Positions 1 through 10,675 of a stretch of 64,000 nucleotides of DNA are shown piece by piece. Below the pieces are notes generated by a model, which did no database searches, was not told where the DNA came from, and was given only the letters and a program-made list of their open reading frames with translations. The translations under genes and the position numbers were made by a program. How positions within the stretch are numbered: position 1 is the stretch's first letter; each line of letters starts with the position of its first letter. Source of the stretch: Lucinisca nassula (lineage: Eukaryota > Mollusca > Bivalvia > Lucinida > Lucinidae); assembly GCA_963580285.1 (NCBI GenBank), contig OY757010.1, positions 151,982,714-152,046,713 of the forward strand, read 5' to 3'.

Positions 1-964
1 GATGCACTCCCTTTGGTAACAAACCTTACGTACAGATCATAGGTTGGTATTTCTAAACACCAACCACGTTAAAATTTAAAATACTTGCGACTGACATCTT
101 TTTTTTATAGGTTGCATAGTAATGTACCATCATTATATGCCAAACAACTACTTTTATATGGGTTTGAGGCGGGTGTGTGAGTTGGGGTGGGGGTGGGGGG
201 GATTAACATATTTTTCTATTGTCTGCGATAACATTATTTCACAATTTTTAAATGGTATTCTGTTTCGGAAGTGTTTTATTTTCAAATCAGGAATCAGAAA
301 TAAAGTCACTACATGATTTTCACAGGATTCTTGTCATTTTCATGAATCTAGAATACACCGCTAGAAGGTAAGTAAGGTTCGTTACATTTTACAAAGACAT
401 GTTTTTAAGCTTATATTTCCATAATGACACCCTATAACTTCCCATCGGATGCCCGACTTATCTGCAAACGTAGTTGCTTATAACTTGCGATTAAATAGAA
501 CAGAATGCAGACCAAAATCACAAATTGAAATACAATTAATATTAATCATGAGTTCCAGCTGCAAAACATGTGTTCACGTTAGAAATATCCATAAGGTTTC
601 AGTTTATAGTTTTTCAACAACAACAAGATCCAAGTTCAAAAGTAAAGGTCCTGTTGTTTAAACAAGCATGTTTATTGATGAAAATACAAAGTGTGTTTCC
701 ATCTCGGATGAAAGGGTGCTGAGATGTTGGGCTTTCAAATATGACAGTGGTGAAATAACAAACCTTACAATACTCATCAGACAATTTTAGGTGGGTTTAG
801 TCGAGTCCTCACTGTAAAAAAACGGTTGAAATCGTGTTGAAAATACTTCTGCGATGTGAATTTAATACTCATTCCTAAAGGACAACACTACTTTCAGTGG
901 TATTCAGCGAGGTTAAAATTTTTATATCTTTGACAGGTCATTTGCACCATTTTATTGAGAATGC
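1..964. other. No gene recognised; AT-rich flank
   Basis: I see no coding, RNA or repeat family here that recurs elsewhere in the window. A short G-rich run (about 181-202) is the only low-complexity feature. Short open frames on both strands look like chance. Confidence 0.5.
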
Positions 965-1412
965 ATGATTGAGGGTTTACGTCCCCGTCAAAACTATTTA
1001 TGTCATTTTGGAGGCGTTGGAGAAATTGAAAAAGTTCAGAATAAAGCTGCTAGATTTGTAACAAGCAATTACTGCTTTGAAACTGGGAGCATGGCTGGAA
1101 TTCTAGGAAAATTAAGATGGGAGTCTCTCAAAAAAAAGGAGAAGAGACATTAGGCTCGTATTCTTATACAAAAGTCTAAAGGGTGCTGCCAGCATTCCAA
1201 CGGATGATCTTGTTCCCCCAGCTAGGCACTGTAGAAAGCACCATTCAATGACGTTTCAGACCCTCACTGCAAGAACTGACATTTATAAAGAATCGTTCTT
1301 CCCCAGAACCATTAGAGATTGGAATGCCCTTCCCGATTCGATTATTTCGACGGCTGAAGGTGCTGAGGATTGTGTAGCTAAGTTTACCTCTTTGGTTAGA
1401 GCTAGGGACTAA
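965..1412 (+). pseudogene. Non-LTR retrotransposon (LINE) RT C-terminal fragment
   Basis: The translation carries the stretch VQNKAARFVTSNY followed by a GKLRWESLKKR-like run. After a frameshift in the A-run near 1130-1140 it continues with LYKSLKG and then ESFFPRTIRDWNALPDSI, ending at a TAA (1410-1412). This is the usual C-terminal tail downstream of the reverse transcriptase in metazoan non-LTR elements of the Jockey/CR1-like group; I cannot resolve the clade. The copy is 5'-truncated, with no RT catalytic box, and frameshifted, so it is dead. The same C-terminal motif recurs at 61872-62021, where it abuts a mariner. Its 3' end is split by a SINE at 1423-1733. Confidence 0.8.
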
Positions 1413-1422
1413 CTTCCCATAT

Positions 1423-1733
1423 TGCCGGCCTCGTTAGCTCAGTCGGATGCGCGTCTGACTGGTGATCAGGAGGACGCGGGTTCGACTCCCGCCGGGGTCG
1501 ACAACATTCTTTCGTGGAGATTGATCATGAAATCTTTTCTACGGTCATGCTCTCCCTTCCGCTGATTCAAGAAGGGCAGTTGTCAGTTTCTGGCGAAAGA
1601 ATGTGCACTGTACTGGTTAACCGCTTACGTATAAGCCTGCCCAGGAAAGTGTGGATAGGTAAACTGACCCGCTCAAAAATGACCTTAATAGTGTTGAATG
1701 GGCCGTTAAACTCCAATACAAACAAACAAACAA
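1423..1733 (+). mobile_element. tRNA-derived SINE (family 1) with 15-bp TSD
   Basis: A tRNA-like head holds box A (TAGCTCAGTCGG) and box B (GGTTCGACTCC), followed by a ~230-bp body and a (CAAA)n tail. The direct repeat ACTAACTTCCCATAT flanks it at 1408-1422 and 1734-1748, so the boundaries are firm. The anticodon stem CTGA/TCAG closes a loop whose anticodon would read GGT (Thr-like). A second copy lies at 11120-11426. It inserted at the LINE stop codon, and the LINE 3' UTR resumes at 1749. Confidence 0.92.
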
Positions 1734-1748
1734 ACTAACTTCCCATAT

Positions 1749-1822
1749 CACAGGTCATGGTGTATGGATGTCATTTGACGTGTCACCAGTAACAATTCTG
1801 ATTCTGATTCTGATGCTTCCAG
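1749..1822 (+). mobile_element. LINE 3' UTR and hexamer tail
   Basis: This is the continuation of the LINE at 965-1412 after the SINE. It ends in about three ATTCTG units (near 1794-1814), a microsatellite-like 3' end as in many non-LTR clades. About 1823-1860 holds a short piece of the R repeat (TTCCAGTTTTTGGGGACTTT). Confidence 0.6.
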
Positions 1823-2020
1823 TTTTTGGGGACTTTTACCCGACAATGAGGAGTTCAAACCCGTGCAGTGTAAGACTGAGACACAGAGGTATGCGTTTTA
1901 GGATGCCTCTGTTATACAGATTTTAAATAGTTTTAAGGGCTCATCCAGTGCTGTTTTAAGCTAAATTCTAAATTTAGCCACTCATTCAACTGAAGTAATG
2001 GCCAAATGTGACCGACTAGA

Positions 2021-2025
2021 TAGAC

Positions 2026-2091
<66 letters not shown>

Positions 2092-2092
2092 A
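2021..2092. repeat. (GATA)n microsatellite
   Basis: An almost perfect GATA tetranucleotide run that abuts an R repeat fragment. Confidence 0.97.
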
Positions 2093-2280
2093 TGACATCT
2101 CAAGCTCTGCCGACCAAATAACCAAAATGGTTTATCTGTAAGGACGGTGCAACTCGCACCACTTTTCCCGGGCAGGCTTAAACCCTCTAAGCGGTTTGCC
2201 AGTACTCACGCGCAGCTCTGCGTGGAAGCACCATGCAGCCCAGCTTAATTCTCCAAGCCCAGATGGGCGGGGACTGGATA
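2093..2280 (+). mobile_element. R repeat (GTTTAACGTCC family), 5' half missing
   Basis: It matches the R family from ATGACATCTCAAGC to GATGGGCGGGGACTGG. The family consensus, inferred from more than 20 copies here, runs from GAGGTTTAACGTCCCCGTC to GCCCCGATGGGCGGGG. In the other orientation it ends GACGTTAAAC...(CAAA)n. It is SINE-like in size and tail, but I see no convincing pol III boxes. Confidence 0.85.
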
Positions 2281-2449
2281 ATCGACAAATGGGCCGATAT
2301 AAAACGCAGCCTTTAACGCAGCTATATTAGGATTATAGGGAAAAGGCAGCCGCTTTACAGGTAATAGGTAATGCAGCTAATATAGGTATAGTGTCTAAGG
2401 GTGTAAACATGGTTAATTGGGTCGGCTATTCAGTAGCGTAAAATACCTG

Positions 2450-2660
2450 CTACTCGTTCAGGTAAAGAATTTTCTCCCCTCTGGCGTGGGGCTACTCGTT
2501 TAGGGAAGGATTTGCTCCCCTCGGGCGTGGGGCTACTCGTTCAGGAAAGAATTTGCTTCACTTGGGCGTGGAGATACTCGTTCAGTAAATAATCTGCTCC
2601 CATCGAGCGTGGGGCTACTCGGTCAGGGAAGAATTTGCTACTCTCGGGAGCGAATTCTCT
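2450..2660. repeat. Tandem repeat, five units of 41-42 bp
   Basis: Units begin near 2450, 2492, 2533, 2574 and 2615. Each has CTACTCGTTCAGG, then a TTTGCTCCCCTCGGGCGTGG-like half. The phrase AATTTGCTCCC also occurs in the hairpin tandem at 21240-21830, so the two may be related. Confidence 0.9.
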
Positions 2661-2766
2661 TCATGAAAGAGGAGTCCTCATCTCGAAGAAGGCTGATTAT
2701 TAATGATTTTAAGAACAGCCCCTATAATTTGTAAGAAAAACGCTATATTTAGGTGATTTCTAGTAG

Positions 2767-3105
2767 GCGCTACGCCCACGGTGGTGAATAAATCAAAGCA
2801 CTGAGATTACTTTTTCTTTTTTGGGTTTTGGTTTTACGGCCCTTTCAAGATTATTTCACTCATATCGAGCCGATCGTTAATCAGAGGTGGGCGAAAACCG
2901 GAGTACCCAAACACTGAGATTACTGGTGAGAGTATTGGTCTCTGGGTGGTAGGCTGAAATAATAGTTATAGACTGAGGAGACTTAAACTTCTTAAATTCC
3001 GGGGTTTTTTTTTTGGCAAAAGTGTTTAGCGGCGTCTGATCGGGAACTACACTAGTTGCCAAGCCAAACCCATGATCCCAGCCCGGATTCTACAGGTAAC
3101 CTTCT
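2767..3105 (+). repeat. Interspersed repeat G
   Basis: Shared with 18008-18196 and 58799-59010. Common landmarks are AAATCAAAGCACTGAGA, CTTAAATTCC and GGCGTCTGATC, ending at CCAGCCCGGATTC. This copy is split by a SINE at 2812-2911. Its origin is unknown. Confidence 0.7.
2812..2911 (-). mobile_element. 5'-truncated tRNA-derived SINE (family 3), 13-bp TSD
   Basis: This is the 3' part of the family seen in full at 20230-20479 and 38057-38298; ACGGCCCTTTCAAGATTATT and GGCGAAAACCGGAGTACCC are shared. The TSD CACTGAGATTACT lies at 2799-2811 and 2912-2924. The tRNA head is missing, consistent with incomplete reverse transcription. Confidence 0.92.
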
Positions 3106-3673
3106 TATGCACATCGATAGAATACGCGGCTATTTTCTATAATAACCTGGATACAAATCAGTGTTAGGTGGACTTAAGTCACGTGGATTTAAGCAGTGAA
3201 AAACTAATACGCTTTATAACTGTGGGTCGATTGACCAACATTTTTTAGCAAACTTTCAAAGTGGAATTTATAAGTTAATTATAACTGAAATAGTGGCACT
3301 AATTTTCCTTGTTGTGCGTAATTGCACTTTAAAAAAAAAACTGCCCCTAACATTAGACATTAAAGCGTGTGATGCGTAATGGGCGCTACGTATATGGTGG
3401 TGACAAATTAGAGTTCTTCGTTTCTAAGACAACTTTAATAGTTTTTTCTTATACTTAGAAATTGAGATTCTAGCATTTTAAGTGGAATTCATAATTTAAT
3501 CATAACTGAGTTATAAGCAGGAACCATACTGTCTAGGACCCAATCCATTCAGATGATATAGACACATACAACGTCGTACCACTGCGACCGACTTATCTTT
3601 TGAATAAAATTCTGTACAGAAAAACTGACAACCTTAACACAAGAATTTGCGTGATGTCACATTGTGATAATTA
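3106..3673. other. No gene recognised
   Basis: AT-rich sequence with no supported coding frame and no repeat that I could match elsewhere in the window. Confidence 0.4.
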
Positions 3674-4019
3674 CAGTCGAACTTCAGTGGCTCGAACACC
3701 TCTGGGACCTCGAAAATCTGTTCGAGACAGGGGTAGTTCGAGCCACTGAGGTTACTGTCAGGAGGCATAACGAGATACTTTTAGACATCATTTCGGTGTT
3801 CTATATTGAAAATGTATGCTGTGTGTACTCATTAGAATCGCCTCATCGAGGCGATTCTAATGACTACACACAGCAAACATTTGTAATATAAAATACTAAA
3901 ATCTCCTTAATTATCCCCCACTATTTCTTATTTAGAGGATTTTGCTAGGGGCTCAAGAATGGGTTCGACATACCCATGGTAAACGAGCCATCGGTGTTCG
4001 AGCCATCGAAGTTCTACTG
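3674..4019. mobile_element. Tigger/pogo-like MITE, copy 1
   Basis: 346 bp flanked by TA (3672-3673 and 4020-4021). Termini are CAGTCGAACTTCAGTGGCTC and its near-complement GAGCCATCGAAGTTCTACTG. The centre is a ~56-bp perfect-looking hairpin (3818-3874) built on TACTCATTAGAATCGCCTC. TA duplication and CAGT-type ends fit the Tc1/mariner superfamily, pogo/Tigger branch. There is no transposase. Sister copies are at 38850-39201 and 41777-42123. Confidence 0.88.
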
Positions 4020-4084
4020 TAATTGAATCGCGTCAACTCAACAGCCTGCATTATACCCCTATTCCACATGCAAACCACGTATCC

Positions 4085-4266
4085 AATCACGAAAACACGC
4101 CTATACAATTTGACACCCTTGAACCCCACTTTTATATAGTAAAACTGGGGTTCAAGGGGTAAACTTTATTTTTCTTATTTCTGTTCTAAAATAAAGATTG
4201 TGGGTACTCATTAGGACAGCCTCATCGAAGCGGTACTAACGAGTACCCACAATCTATCTTTTGAGC
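4085..4266 (+). mobile_element. MITE family A, left half plus central hairpin
   Basis: It begins ATCACGAAAACACGCCTATA and carries the AAACTGGGGTTCAAGGGG block and the hairpin around GGTACTCATTAGGACAGCC. The right terminal third is absent. It ends abruptly at TTTTGAG, where sequence shared with 10559-10605 begins. Confidence 0.85.
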
Positions 4267-4930
4267 ACACCGTGTAGCATCGACTCCGGAACTTGTTACT
4301 CAAAAGTACCAGATAAATGGGGAAAATGATTATACTGACGGTAGGTAATCGCTTAAGTTGGCGTTATTACGTAGTGTCAGAACTTAAACCCACTTCCCAT
4401 ATTTACTCAACTTATTTTTCTCTGAAATTCTTAAAAAGAAATATTGGAAAGCTTTGTCAGCTGCCATTTAAACACACAAATGAGTCGGCTGGTACATGGC
4501 TGGTACCGCGAAAATTCATGACAGCTTCACCTATCTGTGAATTTATTAAGGAAACGGCTATGACAATCTTCAATTCAGTGGCATCAATAGAAGCCGAATG
4601 CTTCGCTGCTTGTAATGTTTTAGTTGTTTTTCCCCCCAAAGAATAGTGTGACTGACTAAACAAGCCGAAACGCCCGACGGTCAGAGTACGGCAATTTGCG
4701 TCACTACGAAAAATACTGGACGGCAGTTTGCTGGGAACAGTACGGCGATTTGCTTTCAACAATTATACATAAAGTGCTATGGCGGAGAAGTGTTCTAACT
4801 TGTTTCACAACTGTCAATCTTAATATAAACAAAGGTTTGTTGAGTTTGTCGTTACTTGCATTGTCGTTCTCCTTTTTATCAGTAATTTTAAAGAGACAGA
4901 CGGGTTGGGATATAAGAAATTGGTAACAGA
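4267..4930. repeat. Old interspersed repeat abutting MITE A
   Basis: Positions 4268-4315 are the near-exact reverse complement of 10559-10605 (ATCGACTCCGGAACTTG and neighbours). Weaker similarity continues inward, for example CTGCCATTTAAA. Overlapping open frames of ~100 codons on both strands (4317-4646 +, 4457-4762 -) have no recognisable motif. I do not call a gene. Confidence 0.55.
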
Positions 4931-5320
4931 TTTACCTCTTGTTGTCCTCTAGTTTTTTTTCAACTTTTATCGATTTTCTTTCTTTCTTCCAGTACGTCTA
5001 AACCTCCGAGGGGGACATAAGACGAACTAAGTGTTGAAGGTGTTAGCTGAAAGAAAAGGAAAGGAAAGTTGGTGAAATGAGTTTATACAGTGGGAAAAGA
5101 GAGTGTTAGTACAGTTAAAAGATAAAAACAGAAATGGGTCTTTTATCTATCTTCATATCTTCATATACTAAGTCGGTCATACTTGGCAATTACCTCAGTT
5201 GGGTGGTGCGCTAAATTTAGAATTTAGAAAAAAAAAAAAAAAACTCACTGGATGAGTTCTTAAAACTATTTACAATCTGCTTTCAGAGGTGTTCTGAAAC
5301 GCACACCTCTGGGTCCTAAT
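4931..5320. other. No gene recognised; A-run
   Basis: Nothing recognised apart from a poly(A) run near 5227-5243. Confidence 0.4.
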
Positions 5321-6347
5321 CTATACCATGCGGGCTTTGAACTCCTCTGCAGTTTTGGCATTTACCACAGAGGAGGGAAGACTATTCCACTGAGGAATAG
5401 TTCTAGGGAAGAAATAATTCTTCAGGGCATCACTATAGGCCTGGTACCTCCGATATTGACTGTTGTTTAATTTTGATGCCCTTGTGTGAGTTGAAGTAGT
5501 CACAGGGGTCAAGTATTTATCTTTATTAAGAGACACGGTGTCAGAGTGTATCTTATAAAAGAAGGTTAAAGAGGACTGCTCGCGACGGGCCTCCACCGAT
5601 GGCCACTCCAGCTCATCGAGCATTTCACCAACACTACTTCTGTTCCGCCATCGCCCGCAGGTCCATCGGTCAGCCGTCCTCTAAACCTTCTCAACCTGTT
5701 CAACTGAGTTTTAACATGGGGATGCCAAACGGGTGATGCATTCTCGAGTTGAGGTCGAACCAAGGTTTTGTATGCAACGTCCTTTGTCTGCCTAGGAGCA
5801 AAAGCCAAATTGCTTCTAAGAAACCCTAATGTCGTAGTTGCCTTAGATGTAATCGCATAAATATGTTGACCCCAATCAAGATTATCAGTGATGGTGATAC
5901 CAAGATATTTAGCGGATTGGACATGTTCCAATGTATGCTGATGTAGTAAGTAGTTGAATTTAATCTGCTGTCTGGAGGGTGCCGTGACACCCTCATTTAA
6001 TGACATTTGGCCACATTGAACTTCATTTGCCAATCGGCCTCCCAACGTGCTAGGCTATCCAGGCCATCTTGTAAGATAAGGCAGTCAGAAGAAGTATATA
6101 TATTCCTATACAAAACACAATCATCAGCAAACAAGCAAACAGATGACCTGATATTATCAGGAAGATCTTTAATAAATATCAAAAAAAGGACCGATCCAAG
6201 TACCGAACCTTGTGGGACACCAGACAAAACAGGGACTGGATCCGACGCTTGATAATCAAGTACAACTTGTTGTGTGCGTCCAGAGAACCATGAGCTAACC
6301 CACTTATGTGTGGATCCTCTTATCCCATAATGATCCAAGTTGTACAA
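5321..6347 (-). pseudogene. LINE reverse transcriptase, 5'-truncated and frameshifted
   Basis: Read on the minus strand, the first segment (6347 to ~5997) holds RT block SGVPQGSVLG and the catalytic FADDCVLY box. The next (6045 to ~5566) has the post-catalytic YLGITITDNLDW and LVRPQLENASPVW motifs. The last (5623 to 5321) has NYFFPRTIPQWNSLP and a TAG stop. The order fits the C-terminal half of a Jockey/CR1-like non-LTR polymerase. At least two frameshifts separate the segments, and the endonuclease and N-terminal RT are missing. A related LINE piece lies directly upstream on the same strand (6360-6985). Confidence 0.9.
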
Positions 6348-6359
6348 TAGCCTCCTCCT

Positions 6360-6985
6360 TAAGGAGAAGCATGAGCCACCAGACTAACAGCACTGCTAAA
6401 CTGCGCCTACAACATAGGCAGGTAGAGCATTCCAGTGTAAAATAGTCCTGGGAAAGGTGTACTTGTAGTAGTCTATGAGGGTGTAAATCTGTCTGTATGC
6501 AAGGGGGTGATTGTGGCCTGAATGGTCTAGTATTGAGGATGAGATCATAAGTGATCTTATACATCATGGCGAGACGGTTATTAATGCGGCGTTGTTCAAG
6601 GGGGCGCCAATTTAGGTCCGTCATCATAGCTGTAAAACTTGAAGTGTAGCTAAAGTCATGTGTTGCCCACCTGGCAGCCCTTTGTTGGACTGCTTTCACT
6701 TTGTATATGCCAGTGGCAGTGTGGGGATACCATGCAGTGAACGCATACTCTAGTTGCGGCCTGACAAGACTCTTATATGCAACTGATTCCAGGTCCTTAT
6801 TATGGACCCGAATGTTTCTTTTAAAAAATCCAAGGGTCTGATTTGCTTTTGTAGTTATGTTGTCAATGCGGGGGCTCCTGTTTAGATCATCAGAGATAGT
6901 TACCCCAAGGTAATTAGCTGTTTCTGGTGCCATGCAATAGGTACACAGTTGGGATGGGGTTCTTACGTCGGGTAACATGAAGGAC
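6360..6985 (-). pseudogene. Second LINE RT C-terminal fragment
   Basis: Minus-strand translation shows NYLGVTISDDLNRSPRI, AYKSLVRPQLEYAFTAWYP and KVKAVQQRAARWATHDFSY, the post-RT region of a non-LTR polymerase. It is paralogous to 5321-6347 rather than a continuation, because the YLGITI-LVRPQLE region is repeated. It has neither the catalytic FADD box nor the upstream RT blocks. Its 3' end meets the 5' truncation of the first fragment at about 6348-6360. Confidence 0.85.
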
Positions 6986-7029
6986 CTGGCATTTAGAAGA
7001 ATTAAAGTTTATGTCCTACATCTTTTTTT

Positions 7030-7128
7030 CATGACATTGTGCTGCCATGAAACCGTATGTTTGTACAACGTTTTGTTTCTCATGTTATCATATTGCATAA
7101 TCGGAGAGAAATAAATTCGATTTGATTT
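7030..7128 (+). mobile_element. LINE 3' tail with AATAAA and (TTTGA)n
   Basis: The stretch ends GAGAAATAAATTCGATTTGA followed by repeats of GATTT, resembling a polyadenylation signal plus simple-repeat tail of a non-LTR element. A mirror-image version lies near 13487. The parent element is not identified. Confidence 0.5.
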
Positions 7129-7219
7129 GATTTGGTCGCGAAATACTTAACTGCCTGGGAGTGCAGATCTTGTGACACCCATTTGATTCGGCTTCTTTAT
7201 GACCTTGCCAGATCATGAT

Positions 7220-8190
7220 TAAATGGTCAACAAATAGTTCTTATCTTGGATTTAGCCAGGCTTTTGGCTAGGTGAATCACCGAAAGCTCTTTTGCAAGCT
7301 ACAGGGACATGGATTAACTATCCTGTGGGTTGGGAGAGTTGGGAGAGTCTTTTCTGATAGCGAGAGGTCAGGCAGTTGAACTTGAAGGTGAGTCCTCAGA
7401 TGAGGTTCCAGTTACTTCAAGTGTACCGCAAGGATCAGTTCTAGGCACCTTGTTATTGTTATTATACCTAAACACCTAAACGACCTGTCCGATTACCCAG
7501 CCCCCTCACCCGTCCCACCCTCTCTAGAGGGACTTAGACCGTCCAATCATAAGAATCTCACTGGGACATGGAATTCAAACGTAGAAAGCTCAAGTCATGC
7601 CCTCGAAATTGTTTCATCTGCAAGGTACTTAGGTTTCGATCTATCCACCAACATGAACGTCAACATACATATCGATAGAATCTCTTAAACTGCTAATGAG
7701 TCCTTTGTTTTATTTATCTAATATCAGAACAAAATAAAACTGCGTTCGGGAAGCAGCATACAAGACAATAGTCCGTCAAGACTTGAATGCGTCTCCACAG
7801 TATGGAGCCTATGCACACAGTCCTATGCCCATTAACTCGAAGTGATGTAGCGTTAATCCATCCACTTGACTCTGAACAATTATTTAACCTACTACACGCA
7901 GCCTTATCTTGGCTAGTGATCCTTGCAGCAGAGAAGGTCACTTGCCTGCCTCATTTATTTATATAAAATTATTCATGGCATAGTTGCAGTTTCTCCCTCC
8001 CCTTATTTCAAGCAACCAATCGAAACACGCGTCACAGCATGAGCCACCCACTCTCATTACGTTAATTGGTACATGTATTCGTTCTTCCCCTTGGCAATGG
8101 AACAGATTTACTCCCAATATTATTTTGATGCCTGCATTAACAAAGTTCAGCGTGGGAGTCAGGCCTCTTGGTCAGAAGTTGCCATGAACA
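7220..8190 (+). pseudogene. Highly decayed LINE RT relic
   Basis: Plus-strand fragments in shifting frames give SSVPQGSVLG (~7420-7445), then ARYLGFDLSTNMNVNIHIDRI (~7620-7685) and AYKT-like/STVWS remnants (~7745-7810). A C-terminal SFFP..W-like end follows (~8080-8140). Many stops and frameshifts. It is an older insertion than the pieces at 5321-6985. Confidence 0.7.
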
Positions 8191-8804
8191 CAGCATACCT
8201 GTTTTAACCTGTTTTTACCTAATCTATTGTTAACATTTAACACCATCACCTTTCTTCATTTCACTTTCATACTTTTTAGTCTCACCATTCATATTCATTT
8301 AACACTAACAACGCGCAGTCATCCTGCACACATTCAAGCAAAAGTTACTTATTACAGAAGCTTCCCGCTTGCTTTCGTCCATTTAACTGTCGCTGACCTT
8401 GTATAAAATCGAGGTACCGGTAATTTATAGCATTGCTAGTACACCTTTTACCTTTTTGTTCTCCCTGTGACGTCCGATCTCTGTGCAAAATGTTAAATAT
8501 AGACTTGCCTCGTGTGCTGTGACATTGGCTAACAGTGGATACCTAATCAGACGCCTCACAACGCGACGAATGACCAGATCTACACTGCTTGTTTAAAATG
8601 CTGGAACTTAAGGGTTAAACTAACAGTTTAGGTCACATTTCAGGACTATCTCAAATATAATCGATTACAACTAGGAGGAAAGTTATTTTTGCTGTCCTTT
8701 ATACAAAAGCGAAAGTAACCTCCTTTTGAGAACGGAAAAGAAATTTATTAAAGGACTTTTTTCAGGACATATTAAATAAACTTCTTTAAGGAGTTGAACA
8801 TTTT
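8191..8804. other. No gene recognised
   Basis: No supported coding frame and no match to the repeat families defined elsewhere in the window. Confidence 0.4.
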
Positions 8805-8990
8805 TTGATAAGTAGCCAGTTGGCCATTTTGTGAGAAAGTAACTGCCCTTTTAGCTTTCCGGTATTGATGTTTCCATCAGAGTCCAGTTTCTTCATGTTT
8901 GTGTTTCTTTCTTTCCCTTTGGTGTCACTGCTCGGGGCTGTGGGTTAATTGTATTGATTCCTGATCATTGCCTCCACTTCAATTTTGTTG
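8805..8990 (+). mobile_element. Solo copy of Naiad-associated 3' sequence
   Basis: It matches the sequence downstream of the Naiad RT (about 27835-28000). Shared blocks are GGCCATTTTGTGAGAAAGTAA, TGTGTTTCTTTC...CCCTTTGGTGTC and GGGTTAATTGTATTGATTCC. Other solo copies are at 45055-45235 and 52924-53145 (-). Confidence 0.75.
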
Positions 8991-9152
8991 TCTATGCCGT
9001 TGCTTAACTGTACAAATGTGAAATAGATAGAATATTCAAGATGAAGAAAGCAACATGCAGGCACTTTCGTGCCCGTCGATTTCGAAAATAATAATAATAA
9101 AACCATTATCCATGACATAGAATGCGATTTCAAAAGACTTATAGAAGACCAG

Positions 9153-9381
9153 CATGAAAACATGCCTATACAACTTTGACCGCCTTAAACCCCAATTTTA
9201 TTGATTACTTAAAACTGGGGTTTTTAGGGGTATACATTATTTTTCGCAATTCTGTCCAAAAACAGTGCCCACCGTATATGTCCTGAACTGCAATATGTAA
9301 AATATCAGATTTTTTATCAGAAAATTTTCAGTTTTTGGTGGAAATTTTTCAGTATATTTGAATAGGCATGTTTTCGGAATG
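9153..9381 (+). mobile_element. MITE family A, decayed copy
   Basis: Termini are CATGAAAACATGCCTATA and AATAGGCATGTTTTC, with the AAACTGGGGTTTTTAGGGG block. The central hairpin has lost its complementarity (GTGCCCACCGTATATGTCC). Confidence 0.8.
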
Positions 9382-10079
9382 CAAACAAGCGAACAAATAA
9401 TAGCCGAAGTCGTGATTTAAAATAACTGGAGTATAGCATGCATGCAGCAAGATTTTTGTTAGAATAAAGTCTCATTCGCAAAAGGAATAAATACATCTAA
9501 AAACATTAAATAACTATCACAAGAACGACGTAGAAACTATTTGAGTTCAATAAAAAAGACATTTTTATTTTTTCGTAAAAAAAAAAAAAAAAAAAAAAAA
9601 AAAACTTCATTTCACGAAAGTAAAGTTCCGTTTAAAGGGGGCAGACATAGTGTACATCATAAGTGTAGTTTATATTTTCTTGTCCTTTGGGATCATTGAT
9701 TCCATTGTGGAATTTTGAAAATATTTTAGGGTCACTGATGAGGCCTAATTGGCCGAAACTAGCTAGTCTGGCCCAGAAAGCATGTACACTCTATATTTTA
9801 CAGTTCTGTGGTGTATTCCTTTCTTACAAAGGATAACCCTTTCTAGAACATATTTCTTTCTACAATATTTCCTAAGTATTTACAGTAATAAAGCTAAGCG
9901 AAAGCAATGACAAATAATTCTCAAGAAGAAATATGGCCCTGGCGTATATTTCACAACTCCAGCTGTTAGATACACAAATAGATTGGTTTACGATCGGTAC
10001 TAGCATTAGAAACAAACCCTGGCTGAGTGATGAAACGAAACATGATAATAATCATGGTTGTTCGTTCAGAACGATGTTA
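9382..10079. other. No gene recognised; poly(A) run
   Basis: AT-rich, with a 26-bp A-run near 9579-9604. No retroelement body could be attached to it. Confidence 0.4.
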
Positions 10080-10605
10080 AAATGCTGTTAGTAATTTCCA
10101 AAGTGGCAATTCTGTGATACAAGTTGCCGTACTGTTAATTCAGCATTTTTCCCAAGTTGCCGCACTTAAAAATCCAAGTTGCCGTACTCCTTTGTTTTGT
10201 GTTTTCTGAAAGAAAACTGCAGTATAAAGCGAACCTTTCAATTAAAACTTATACACAACAACTTTTCTAACCTTCTGAATGTTAGGGCATGGAAAAAAGA
10301 AGGCCAGTGGTCTTGAATCAAAGCCAAAACCAGTACTTTCCACGAAAAAGATTATTTGTTCTTGGTACCAGCTGTCACTATTTCAGTTTGTTTAGCGATT
10401 TTCAGTGAGTTGTTATCGGACTCATGAAAGCAGGCAAGAGCTAAATATCTCTCCGACACATATCCATTTTGCTTTAAATGGCAGAATCCTGTAGAAACCT
10501 GTAAACAGCTTTTTGCCTACCTTACTGTGTGCCATGCTTGCGATAAATATTGATTTCGCTGGTACTTTTGAGTAACAAGTTCCGGAGTCGATGCTACACG
10601 GTGAA
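10080..10605. repeat. Old interspersed repeat (copy of 4267-4930, reversed)
   Basis: Its last ~47 bases are the reverse complement of 4268-4315. It contains three near-repeats of CAAGTTGCCGTAC within 10120-10190. It runs directly into the right terminal part of a MITE A at 10606. Confidence 0.5.
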
Positions 10606-10675
10606 GCAGAAATAAGATAAATATCACAATTTTTCCTCTGAAAACTGTCAATGTATTTGTACAGGCATGTTTTCG
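10606..10675 (+). mobile_element. MITE family A, right terminal part only
   Basis: Starts AAGCAGAAATAAGATAAATA and ends ACAGGCATGTTTTCG. The left half and hairpin are absent. With 4085-4266 it forms a pair of reciprocal half-elements joined to the same non-A sequence. Confidence 0.75.

Noticed and set aside
1423..1500. Functional tRNA-Thr gene
   Set aside because: It is the head of a SINE with body, CAAA tail and TSD; a near-identical copy exists at 11120.
4317..4762. Overlapping ~100-codon open frames on both strands
   Set aside because: No motif, overlapping antisense, and located in an old repeat.
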